A program made the position numbers and the translations under genes. This document shows positions 1 to 5,561 of a stretch of 5,993 nucleotides of DNA, one piece after another. Positions within the stretch are counted from its first letter, which is position 1, and each line of letters begins with the position of its first letter. Under the pieces are notes generated by a model. That model had not been told where the DNA came from. It saw only the letters and a list, made by a program, of their open reading frames with translations, and searched no databases. The DNA lies in NCBI GenBank assembly GCA_030591105.1, contig JAUVBS010000147.1:1-5993 (forward strand). The letters run 5' to 3'. Source of the DNA: a bacterium (lineage in GTDB: Bacteria > Krumholzibacteriota > Krumholzibacteriia > LZORAL124-64-63).

Positions 1-7
1 ATGGTAT

Positions 8-13
8 CCTCCT
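8..13 (-). promoter_or_regulatory. Ribosome binding site of the next, off-window minus-strand gene
   Basis: The minus strand reads AGGAGG here, then a 5-nt spacer and AT at bases 2-1. An ATG would be completed if the next, unseen base is G. This places the start of a gene at the left edge, about 25 bases after the stop of the metal-binding lipoprotein gene, which fits one operon. By family knowledge it would most likely be the ATPase or permease of the same ABC importer; that is inference, since none of its coding sequence is visible. Confidence 0.6.
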
Positions 14-35
14 CGGGTCATTCGGGTCATTCGGT
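13..35. repeat. 9-bp tandem duplication at the lipoprotein gene stop
   Basis: The unit tcgggtcat occurs at 13-21 and 22-30, followed by a partial third copy (tcggt). Because the unit is nine bases, the minus-strand reading frame is kept and the last codons plus TGA are repeated, giving a second in-frame stop nine bases after the first. It looks like a small slippage duplication lying between the stop codon and the ribosome binding site of the next gene. Confidence 0.75.
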
Positions 36-1082
36 GGCCAGCGAGGCCACGATGGTGTCGACGTTGTGCCTGACCATACCGACGTAGGTCCCGGCCGCGG
101 TTCCGGCCTCGCCCAAGGCATCGGAGTAGAGTTGACCGCCGATACCGACGTCGAAACCGTGGGCGCGGACAGCGGCCCGGACCGCCTCGATGGCCCGCGG
201 CGACACCGAGGATTCGACGAACATGGCCGGTATCCGGCGTTCGGCGATGAAGGCGGCCAGGTCTTGCACGTCACCGGTGCCCGCCTCGGTCGCGGTGCTG
301 ATACCCTGCAGACCACGGACCTCGATACCGTAGGCGCGTCCGAAGTACTGGAAAGCGTCGTGGGCGGTCACCAGGACGCGACGCGTCGCCGGGACGGTCG
401 CCACCTGTGTGCGTACATACGCGTCGAGCGTGTCTAGCGCGGCGAGGTAATTTTTAGCGGCGTCCTGGTAGAGCGTCGCGTGCTCCGGATCGAGATCGAT
501 GAGTGTGTCGCGTACCTGCGCCGCGGCGATCTGCCAGAGCGATACGTCGAGCCACACGTGGGGGTCGTGAGCGCCCGCGAATTCTGGCGGTGAGATCAAG
601 CGGTCAGCGGCGATCGCCTCGCCGACGGCGACGCTGCGCGTGTGACCACGCATGCGGCCGATTACTTCACCCATTTTCGCTTCGAGGTGCAGACCGTTGT
701 AAAATATCACGTCGGCGTTGCGCAGTTTTTCCACATCGCCGGCGCTCGCCTTGTAGAGGTGCGGATCGATACCGGGCCCCATCAGGGTGACCGCGACGAC
801 CTGGCCGCGGCCGATGTTGCGTACCAGCTCGCCAACCTGGCCGGTGGTCGAGACGACGCGTAACCGCTCATCGGTGGCTGCGGCGCCCCCGCCGCCGCCG
901 CTGTTGCCACCACTGCCGTCGCCGCCGCAACCGGCCAGACCGACAGTGAGCAACATCGACAACGCCAGCGCCGTCATGACGGTCTCGATGATGAGGAGCC
1001 ACCCGTGCGTCGGATTACGGGTTGGTTGTGCGGCCGGACCGTGTTCGGGGCGGTCCACAAGATCAAGCCGGCTCGATGGCAT
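27..1082 (-). CDS. Metal ABC transporter substrate-binding lipoprotein (TroA/ZnuA family)
   Basis: Captures Zn2+ or Mn2+ outside the inner membrane and delivers it to an ABC permease. With this start it has 351 residues. A hydrophobic segment at about 28-51 ends in a lipobox L-A-G-C with Cys52 as the lipidation site, followed by a Gly-rich linker (53-66) and the two-lobed binding domain (PF01297 type). Expected metal ligands are His108 (DPHLY), His175 (DPHVW), His241 (TAHDAF) and Asp321 (YSDALG). The three-His/one-Asp set and the stretch FQYFGRAYGIEVRGLQG match the TroA branch. The His-rich loop of many ZnuA proteins is absent, so Zn versus Mn cannot be settled. An in-frame ATG at 1088 touches GGAGGT with no spacer, whereas the ATG at 1082 lies six bases from it, so 1082 is chosen. 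The N-region before the hydrophobic segment is long (about 27 residues). The partner genes probably lie beyond the left edge. Confidence 0.93.
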   Translation of the reverse strand: MPSSRLDLVDRPEHGPAAQPTRNPTHGWLLIIETVMTALALSMLLTVGLAGCGGDGSGGNSGGGGGAAATDERLRVVSTTGQVGELVRNIGRGQVVAVTLMGPGIDPHLYKASAGDVEKLRNADVIFYNGLHLEAKMGEVIGRMRGHTRSVAVGEAIAADRLISPPEFAGAHDPHVWLDVSLWQIAAAQVRDTLIDLDPEHATLYQDAAKNYLAALDTLDAYVRTQVATVPATRRVLVTAHDAFQYFGRAYGIEVRGLQGISTATEAGTGDVQDLAAFIAERRIPAMFVESSVSPRAIEAVRAAVRAHGFDVGIGGQLYSDALGEAGTAAGTYVGMVRHNVDTIVASLATE

Positions 1083-1088
1083 CGTCAT

Positions 1089-1094
1089 ACCTCC
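1089..1094 (-). promoter_or_regulatory. Ribosome binding site deciding the lipoprotein start
   Basis: The minus strand reads GGAGGT followed directly by ATGACGATG. The second ATG (1082) is at the usual 6-nt distance and the first has none, so initiation most likely occurs at 1082. Confidence 0.75.
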
Positions 1095-1299
1095 GCGGCA
1101 GGTTCCAGACTCAAATCGTTGATGTACCGTACTCGGTCACCCTCCCGATCCGCCACCCGAATCAGCCGGGCCTGCTCGTGCGGACCCGGCGGTCAAAGCA
1201 AGCTCGGCACCGGATCTGCCGGTTGCATACCCCGGAAGATCGGAGCCCAGTGCGCAGGCGGGGGCTGCGGACGGAGCAGATCCCGTGCACCGGTCCGCG

Positions 1300-1325
1300 G
1301 CGAAGGCCCTCCGGGGAGCCTTCGC
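1300..1325. repeat. 8-bp perfect inverted repeat (hairpin)
   Basis: The arms GCGAAGGC (1300-1307) and GCCTTCGC (1318-1325) enclose a 10-nt G/C-rich loop. There is no T-run on either side, so this is not a standard intrinsic terminator. It is the strongest single hairpin of the intergenic region and could be part of a structured RNA on either strand. Confidence 0.6.
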
Positions 1326-1326
1326 G

Positions 1327-1373
1327 GGCAGCGCGCCTGGCGGCTCGCGTTTGGCAGCGCTCGTCTGGCGGCT
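1327..1373. repeat. Imperfect direct repeat
   Basis: GGCAGCGC followed shortly by CTGGCGGCT occurs twice, at 1327-1345 and 1353-1373. The second copy has two extra bases in the middle. The origin may be local duplication; no gene uses it. Confidence 0.5.
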
Positions 1374-1413
1374 GCCGCTTCCGGGTCCGTTTGGTCTGCC
1401 TATACCCGACACG

Positions 1414-1435
1414 AGGCACAACTGCGTTGTTGCCT
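1414..1435. repeat. Near-perfect inverted repeat, possible operator
   Basis: The arms AGGCACAAC and GTTGTTGCCT pair along their length with one bulged base around a 3-nt loop. The right arm overlaps the -35-like TTGCCT of the candidate promoter for the plus-strand operon, a reasonable place for a regulator site. No named regulator consensus was recognised. Confidence 0.4.
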
Positions 1436-1458
1436 ATCTGTTGGATTTCCGCGATGAT
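1430..1458 (+). promoter_or_regulatory. Weak candidate sigma70-type promoter for the zinc-ribbon/lemA/M48 operon
   Basis: TTGCCT (1430-1435, 4/6 to consensus), a 17-nt spacer and GATGAT (1453-1458, 4/6) would start transcription near 1465, giving a leader of roughly 70 nt. The match is modest in a GC-rich region and could be chance. Confidence 0.25.
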
Positions 1459-1534
1459 GGCGTGGGGATGACAGGCCCCTTTTTCGTGGCAATCCGCCCC
1501 GAATCATGTACCTGATCCGTGTCCGGAGCCAACC

Positions 1535-1987
1535 ATGCGCTGCCCGGTCTGCCAGGTGCCGATGTTCGTGATGGAGAGTCTCGAAATCGAGCTGGATCGC
1601 TGCGCCGAGTGCGCTGGGACCTGGTTTGATCGGGACGAACTGGCACTGCTGTTTACCGATGAAAATGGTGACGTGTTGCCGCAAATGGCGGCGCATGAGA
1701 TCCAAGAATTGCCCGACGCAGCCGTCGATGAGCCGCCAAAACGCTGTCCGATTTGTGGTCGGAAGATGCGCAAGGTGAACATTGGCCCCAGTGCTCGGGT
1801 ACTGGTCGATGCGTGCTCGCGGGGGCACGGTATCTGGTTTGACGATCGCGAAGTGGAGGATCTGGCGAAGGATCTGTTGAACAACCTGCCGGCTTCTTTC
1901 ACTGGCTTTTCCGTGTTGGTCCTGGACTTCCTGGGCCGCAGCTGTGGTGGTGTCGAGAGTCACCGCAAAGAGGGAGACAAAGTATGA
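1535..1987 (+). CDS. Double TFIIB-type zinc-ribbon protein
   Basis: A small soluble protein of 150 residues with two zf-TFIIB-like ribbons (PF13453 type). The first has Cys3/Cys6 and Cys23/Cys26, followed by the typical G-T-W-F-D-R-D-E-L. The second has Cys71/Cys74 and then Cys94 with His98 (CSRGHGIWFD); the C-x3-H form of the last knuckle still looks able to bind metal. The tail (115-150) has no known domain. Such proteins occur widely in bacteria without a defined function; nucleic-acid or protein binding is only inferred from the fold. GGAG at 1525-1528, six bases before the ATG, supports the start. Its stop overlaps the lemA start as ATGA, which points to translational coupling and a link with the LemA/M48 pair. 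Confidence 0.85.
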   Translation: MRCPVCQVPMFVMESLEIELDRCAECAGTWFDRDELALLFTDENGDVLPQMAAHEIQELPDAAVDEPPKRCPICGRKMRKVNIGPSARVLVDACSRGHGIWFDDREVEDLAKDLLNNLPASFTGFSVLVLDFLGRSCGGVESHRKEGDKV

Positions 1988-2541
1988 TCCCGTTGCTGGT
2001 AATAATCGGTATCTTGATCGTGGTCGGCGCCTGGGTGGTGGGGATCTACAACGGTCTGGTACGCCTGCGCAACCAGGTCAAGGAAGCCTGGGCCCAGGTC
2101 GACGTTCAGCTCAAGCGACGCTTCGACTTGATTCCCAATCTGTTGGAGACCGTCAAGGGTTACATGCAACATGAGCGCGAGACGCTCGAGGCGGTGACCC
2201 AAGCCCGCGCAGCCGTCGCTGGAGCGACGGGCATGAGCCAGCGCGGCGATGCCGAGGGTGGGCTGACCGCGGCTCTGGGCCGGCTGTTCGCGGTTGCGGA
2301 GAGCTACCCCGACTTGAAGGCGAATCAGAACTTTCTCGCCCTGCAGGAGGAGCTGGCGAGCACCGAGAACAAGATCGGTGCGGCCCGCAATTTCTACAAC
2401 ACCGCCGTGATGAGTCTGAACAACAAGGTCGAGATGTTCCCCAGTAACATCATCGCCGGGATGTTCAACTTCACGAAGGATCAGTTCTTCGAGTTGACGG
2501 ACGAGGGTGAGCGCGAAGCGCCGAAGGTCAATTTTTCCTGA
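1984..2541 (+). CDS. lemA: LemA family protein
   Basis: Membrane-anchored helical protein of 185 residues, a normal length for LemA (PF04011). An N-terminal hydrophobic helix (about 3-21) is followed by Y-N-G-L-V and the family signature around 29-60 (RNQVKEAWAQVDVQLKRR, then DLIPNLLETVKGY). A second conserved block spans 108-160 (YPDLKAN, LQEELASTENKI, ARNFYN, FPSNIIAG). The long helices should form a bundle on one face of the inner membrane; the biochemical role of LemA is not established. AGGGAG at 1971-1976 lies seven bases before the ATG. The gene overlaps the upstream zinc-ribbon gene by four bases and is followed 86 bases later by an M48 protease gene, a common pairing that suggests a shared role in membrane-protein quality control (inference). 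Confidence 0.95.
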   Translation: MIPLLVIIGILIVVGAWVVGIYNGLVRLRNQVKEAWAQVDVQLKRRFDLIPNLLETVKGYMQHERETLEAVTQARAAVAGATGMSQRGDAEGGLTAALGRLFAVAESYPDLKANQNFLALQEELASTENKIGAARNFYNTAVMSLNNKVEMFPSNIIAGMFNFTKDQFFELTDEGEREAPKVNFS

Positions 2542-2581
2542 GGCGGCAGCCGGTGACCGGGTCCGTACTCTTCTGAGATGT

Positions 2582-2614
2582 GTTGCGACCGGTTGGGTCG
2601 TCACCGGTCGCAGC
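2582..2614 (+). promoter_or_regulatory. Long hairpin abutting the M48 ribosome binding site
   Basis: The arms GCGACCGGT (2585-2593) and ACCGGTCGC (2603-2611) are perfectly complementary around a 9-nt loop. The stem extends outward by T-A, T-G and G-C pairs to 2582/2614, making about 12 bp. The right arm ends one base before the GGAGG of the M48 gene. A smaller alternative hairpin, GCAGC/GCTGC (2610-2614 with 2619-2623), shares that arm, puts GGAG in its loop and uses the last G of GGAGG in its stem. The two folds exclude each other, so a role in modulating protease translation is possible. No T-run follows, so it is not a standard terminator. Confidence 0.55.
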
Positions 2615-2619
2615 GGAGG
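2615..2619 (+). promoter_or_regulatory. Ribosome binding site deciding the M48 start
   Basis: GGAGG is followed by eight bases and the ATG at 2628. An in-frame GTG at 2580 has only weak purines upstream and would run through the hairpin, so 2628 is preferred. Confidence 0.75.
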
Positions 2620-2627
2620 CTGCGTGT

Positions 2628-4043
2628 ATGTGGGAACAGATCGCGTCGAATAAACGCAAGTCCGTCCTGATGGTGATCACGATGGCGATCCTGCTGGCTG
2701 CCGTGGGGTATGTTGGCGGCGAGGCGTGGATCGGTCGCGGCGGTGGTTATTACGGCCTGTTCGCCGCCGGCATCATCTGGCTCGTCATGTCGCTATTCGC
2801 ATACTTCAGCGGCGACCAGCTCTATCTGCACATGGCGGGTGCGCGCAAGATCAAGAAGGAGGATCTACCGGTTCTGTACAACGTGGTCGAGGAGATGACC
2901 ATCGCGTCGGGACTGCCGAAGATGCCCGACATCTACGTCATCGATGATCCGGCGCCCAACGCGTTTGCCACCGGACGTAAACCCGAGAATGCGGCGGTGG
3001 CGGTCACCGCCGGCCTGTTGCGCATATGCAACCGCGACGAGCTGCAAGGAGTGATCGCCCACGAGATAGGCCACGTACGCAACCGTGACATCTTGCTGAT
3101 GCTGTTCGCGGGGGTGATGGCCGGCGCGGTCGTATTGCTGGCCGACGCGGGGCTGCGGGGCTTCATCTGGGGCGATGGTGGACGGTCGCGTCGCTCCGAC
3201 GGCGGTAGTGGCCAGGGGCAAGCGATCATCATGCTCGTCGGCGTCGTACTGATGATCGTCGCACCGCTGATCGCTCACCTGATCTACTTCGCCATTTCCC
3301 GCAAGCGAGAGTACCTCGCCGACGCCTCCAGTGCTGTGTTCACGCGCTATCCGGAGGGGTTGGCGTCCGCCCTCGAGAAGATTGCTGCGGCGCCGGACCA
3401 CATGCCCAAGGTCAGCCGGATGGCGGCGCCGATGTACATCGTCAATCCGCTGAAGATCAAGGGTGATGCGATGGCTAACGCGACCGCGACTCACCCGCCG
3501 GTCAACGAGCGCGTCCGCATCTTGCGCGCCATGACCGGCGCGAGTTTCGCCGACTACGACCAGGGCTACCGCCAGATTCACGGTAACGGCAAGGGCAAGG
3601 GAGTTGTGCCTCGTTCGGCCATCGACGACGTTCATGCCGGGTCGGCCTTGCGCATCGGTAAGGCCCGCGACCTGTATCGTGCACCGGACGAGCCAACGGA
3701 GAGTGTAGCGTCGGGTGAGACCGGCCAGCCGGGTGAGCGGTTAGCCGGTACGGTGGCGGCTGCCGCCATGGCGGCGGCGCTGGCGAGTTCCGCTGGCCAG
3801 GCGTCCGCACCAGATGAGGGCGAACCGCCGACCGACGCCGAGTCGCCGCGCCATCAGACCCTCGATCGTGCCCGTGAGGTGGATGATTTTTTCTACCGCC
3901 AGGATCAGTACCAGCGACTGGAGTGCCCTTGTGGGGCCGTGCTGAAGATTCCCCCCGGCTTTACCGGTACGCAGGTCGAGTGTCCCCGTTGCGGCACGGT
4001 GCATCAGACGTCGGCGTTCGGTTCGTTTGCTCTGCCCGACTAA
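2628..4043 (+). CDS. M48 (HtpX-like) membrane zinc metalloprotease with C-terminal zinc ribbon
   Basis: Integral inner-membrane endopeptidase, expected to cleave damaged or regulatory membrane proteins. From this start it has 471 residues, against roughly 290 for classical HtpX. Two N-terminal membrane helices (about 13-31 and 42-60) precede the catalytic motif HEIGH (145-149: His145, Glu146, His149), with the third zinc ligand Glu228 in KREYLAD. Two more helices lie at about 156-172 and 199-222, the HtpX arrangement. Core homology ends near 310. The extension is a polar linker (318-370), an Ala-rich stretch (374-396), an acidic/polar segment, then a small ribbon with Cys433-Pro-Cys435 and Cys452-x2-Cys455. 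The first knuckle is C-x-C, not C-x-x-C. The ribbon could bind substrate or a partner such as the operon's own zinc-ribbon protein (inference). It is the last gene of the plus-strand unit, and 30 bases separate it from the convergent gene. Confidence 0.93.
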   Translation: MWEQIASNKRKSVLMVITMAILLAAVGYVGGEAWIGRGGGYYGLFAAGIIWLVMSLFAYFSGDQLYLHMAGARKIKKEDLPVLYNVVEEMTIASGLPKMPDIYVIDDPAPNAFATGRKPENAAVAVTAGLLRICNRDELQGVIAHEIGHVRNRDILLMLFAGVMAGAVVLLADAGLRGFIWGDGGRSRRSDGGSGQGQAIIMLVGVVLMIVAPLIAHLIYFAISRKREYLADASSAVFTRYPEGLASALEKIAAAPDHMPKVSRMAAPMYIVNPLKIKGDAMANATATHPPVNERVRILRAMTGASFADYDQGYRQIHGNGKGKGVVPRSAIDDVHAGSALRIGKARDLYRAPDEPTESVASGETGQPGERLAGTVAAAAMAAALASSAGQASAPDEGEPPTDAESPRHQTLDRAREVDDFFYRQDQYQRLECPCGAVLKIPPGFTGTQVECPRCGTVHQTSAFGSFALPD

Positions 4044-4073
4044 GTGGTCTTCTTTGGCGACGCGATTGCCCCG

Positions 4074-4664
4074 CTAATCACGATAGACCGCCTTCACTCC
4101 ACTCCACGTCTCGCTTTGCGGCGGGCCTTGTGAACTGTCGTTGAAGACGAACACCGGCTCGTCGATGTCGCCGCTGGAGGGGTACATGTTCTGCATCGGG
4201 TAGCTCTGATCGCCGTCCCACGTGGCGTAGACCGGCAGGTCATTGCCGAGCGAGCCGCCCGGGGGATTGCTGACCGGGCCGATGGTCAACTCAACCGGTT
4301 CGTTTTGACCCAGAATCATCACCTGTACTGTGCTGAGCAAGACGGCTGCAGCCGACGACGGTAGTCCGCCGCCGACCCCGACACTCAGTTCGGGAAAGGA
4401 GGCGTAATTGACCGAGTTACCCTCGAAATCGCCCGGCATCAGTAACCCCGGCCCCACCAGCGCCAGCGCGAGTTCCCAGGCGTAGACGCCGCTGGCAACC
4501 GAGGGGTCGGTCAGTACCAGATACACCGTGTGGACGCCCTCACCGGCCTGTCCGTAGTCGGTCAATTCGTCCTCTGCAACGTAGAGACCGACGCCATCGG
4601 AGATCTGAGCCGACGCGGCGCAGGTCGTTAGCAAGACGGCGCAACAGATAGTGGTAAGGCGCAT
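4074..4664 (-). CDS. Secreted protein of unknown function
   Basis: From the ATG at 4664 it has 196 residues, with a Sec signal peptide (Arg2, hydrophobic core 5-14) and a likely signal-peptidase I site after Ala17-Ser18-Ala19. The mature part looks all-beta and rich in Gly, Val, Ser and Pro: GVGLYVAEDE (24-33), a strand VHTVYLVLTDP, ASFPELSVGVGG (88-99), DLPVYA (142-147) and a C-terminal ETWSGVKAVYRD. I recall many secreted proteins with this layout and a W-x-x-[VIL]-K-x-x-Y-R end in Eisenbacteria/Krumholzibacteria-like genomes, none with a known function. An upstream in-frame start at 4721 would put 19 residues before the signal peptide and is less likely; GGGGGTGG lies five bases before the chosen ATG. 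There is no clear anchor or sorting domain. An immunoglobulin- or cohesin-like fold is possible but unproven. Confidence 0.75.
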   Translation of the reverse strand: MRLTTICCAVLLTTCAASAQISDGVGLYVAEDELTDYGQAGEGVHTVYLVLTDPSVASGVYAWELALALVGPGLLMPGDFEGNSVNYASFPELSVGVGGGLPSSAAAVLLSTVQVMILGQNEPVELTIGPVSNPPGGSLGNDLPVYATWDGDQSYPMQNMYPSSGDIDEPVFVFNDSSQGPPQSETWSGVKAVYRD

Positions 4665-4709
4665 GATCGCCACCCCCAGGCTACAGATGGTACCGGTCGA
4701 CGTAGAATC

Positions 4710-4738
4710 AAGATACGCCAACGCGAGCGATGTTGGAA
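4710..4738 (-). promoter_or_regulatory. Weak candidate promoter for the secreted-protein gene
   Basis: On the minus strand TTCCAA (4738-4733), a 17-nt spacer and TATCTT (4715-4710) would start transcription near 4703, about 39 nt before the ATG. The -10 matches 4/6 and the -35 only 3/6, so this is tentative. Confidence 0.25.
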
Positions 4739-4770
4739 GTGGAACTCAGTACCGGCGGCTCACCGGACAC

Positions 4771-5490
4771 TCACCCCGCGCGCGAGATGATCGCTGCCAC
4801 GCGGTCACGCAGGATGCTCACGTGGGTTCCTTCCCAGTAGAGCTGGTCGCAGCTATCGCACAGGTAGTACACGTCGAGCCAGCGGGCTGTCAGCGGGGGG
4901 ATACGATCTGCGACGTCATGTTTGGCCACCGTCTTCAACTGGCCGTTACACAGCCCGCAGCGTCCGAACAGCTGTACGCTCGCCGCCAACTGGAAACGCT
5001 GGAGCACTTCGGTCGCTTGATCGTCGACACCGTTGGCGCGGATCAGCAGGCCAGCGACGATCGCCCGGCGCATCAGGATCGCCCGGCCCCGGCTCAGTAG
5101 CACTCTTTCGGTGTTGACCGTACGCCGGGCGACTTCGGGCGGCGACCAATCGGCGCCGTAGGCGACATCGAACCCCATGATACGCAGCAGCCGCGCCAGC
5201 TTGCCCAGATGCTGGTCGCACAGGAACCGAGGCTCCCGGAGGTGTTGCGGCGCCGTGGGAAATACATCGAGACACGCGCCGTCACCGACACTGTCGGCCA
5301 TATCGAGTGGACGACCGGTACTCTCGATGCGACCGATCTCGCAGTGGGGGATTCCGGTCGCTTCGACAGCATCCTTGGCCGAGGTCGGTGCGGGGAGTCG
5401 CCGCACGAGCCTATCGGGTGCGAGATGCTTACCACCACCGCGCACCAGCGGCAGCAGGTCACCGTGCAGCCGAAGCGTGACGGTGATCAC
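4771..5490 (-). CDS. Ubiquitin-fold/Mut7-C RNase domain protein
   Basis: A soluble protein of 239 residues. Residues 1-80 fit the beta-grasp domain (PF14451 type) usually fused to Mut7-C (PF01927). From 87 comes the PIN-like Mut7-C core: RFLCDQHLGKLARLLRIMGFD with Asp92 as the first acidic residue, Glu119 in SPPEVARR, and Asp156/Asp157 in NGVDDQATEVLQRF. The expected Thr-Arg-Asp is Ser133-Arg134-Gly135, so one acidic position is lost. A zinc ribbon follows: Cys178/Cys181 (RCGLCNG) and Cys211/Cys214 (CDSCDQLYW), ending in the family's YWEGTH. The family is regarded as RNase-like, with substrates largely unknown. A GTG at 5508 is also in frame, but AGGAGG (5502-5497) lies six bases before the GTG at 5490, and the domain begins there (ITVTLRLHG), so 5490 is chosen. 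It has its own promoter. Confidence 0.9.
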   Translation of the reverse strand: MITVTLRLHGDLLPLVRGGGKHLAPDRLVRRLPAPTSAKDAVEATGIPHCEIGRIESTGRPLDMADSVGDGACLDVFPTAPQHLREPRFLCDQHLGKLARLLRIMGFDVAYGADWSPPEVARRTVNTERVLLSRGRAILMRRAIVAGLLIRANGVDDQATEVLQRFQLAASVQLFGRCGLCNGQLKTVAKHDVADRIPPLTARWLDVYYLCDSCDQLYWEGTHVSILRDRVAAIISRAG

Positions 5491-5496
5491 GGTCCA

Positions 5497-5502
5497 CCTC
5501 CT
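5497..5502 (-). promoter_or_regulatory. Ribosome binding site deciding the Mut7-C start
   Basis: The minus strand reads AGGAGG, then TGGACC, then GTG (5490). This perfect site at six bases sets the start 18 bases downstream of the longest open frame. Confidence 0.8.
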
Positions 5503-5521
5503 CGCCACGGACCTTCACCAA

Positions 5522-5533
5522 TAATCCGGATTA
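5522..5533. promoter_or_regulatory. Perfect 12-bp palindrome, possible operator
   Basis: TAATCCGGATTA is fully self-complementary. It sits in the presumed 5' leader of the Mut7-C gene, between the promoter and the ribosome binding site, where a dimeric repressor could act as a roadblock. No regulator family was recognised. Confidence 0.4.
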
Positions 5534-5561
5534 GCGGCGTGTTTCAGGTAGCAATATCGAC

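Larger units (their letters stand above)
1095..1534. other. Divergent intergenic region with stem-loops, no convincing gene
   Basis: About 440 bases separate the divergent lipoprotein gene and zinc-ribbon operon. Open frames on both strands start at TTG/GTG or inside neighbouring genes, are rich in Arg, Gly, Ala and Pro, and carry no recognisable domain, so I do not call a gene. It holds perfect or near-perfect inverted repeats at 1165-1190 (6-bp arms), 1209-1223 (5-bp arms), 1300-1325 (8-bp arms) and 1414-1435 (one bulge), plus an imperfect direct repeat at 1327-1373. At 1464-1484, GGGG/CCCC arms precede five Ts, a poor intrinsic-terminator candidate on the plus strand. It could hold both promoters, a structured leader or an unrecognised small RNA. 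I see no tRNA, SRP RNA, RNase P or tmRNA signature. Confidence 0.55.

Noticed and set aside
887..932. GCC/GTC-rich low-complexity stretch as a repeat element
   Set aside because: It encodes the Gly-rich linker after the lipobox Cys of the lipoprotein, a normal feature of such proteins.
1022..1471. Open frames on both strands in the divergent intergenic region (for example 1022-1471 plus, 1137-1421 minus)
   Set aside because: They are Arg/Pro/Gly/Ala-rich, start inside neighbouring genes or at TTG/GTG, lack convincing ribosome binding sites and show no family features.
1464..1484. GGGG-loop-CCCC followed by TTTTT as an intrinsic terminator
   Set aside because: The stem is only four base pairs with an eight-base loop, and no plus-strand gene ends upstream; kept only as a weak hint within the intergenic entry.
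1400..1963. 187-residue minus-strand open frame opposite the zinc-ribbon gene
   Set aside because: The plus strand carries two clear zinc ribbons with a good ribosome binding site; the antisense frame has no domain.
1960..2604. 214-residue minus-strand open frame opposite lemA
   Set aside because: lemA is certain on the plus strand; this frame has no recognisable motif and is an antisense shadow.
2865..3635. 256-residue minus-strand open frame opposite the M48 gene
   Set aside because: It mirrors a strongly supported protease frame, has a composition typical of antisense GC-rich frames and shows no domain or ribosome binding site.
4044..4073. Possible bidirectional terminator between the convergent genes
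   Set aside because: Only short, mismatched arms (GATT/AATC) are present and there is no T-run, so no terminator can be supported.
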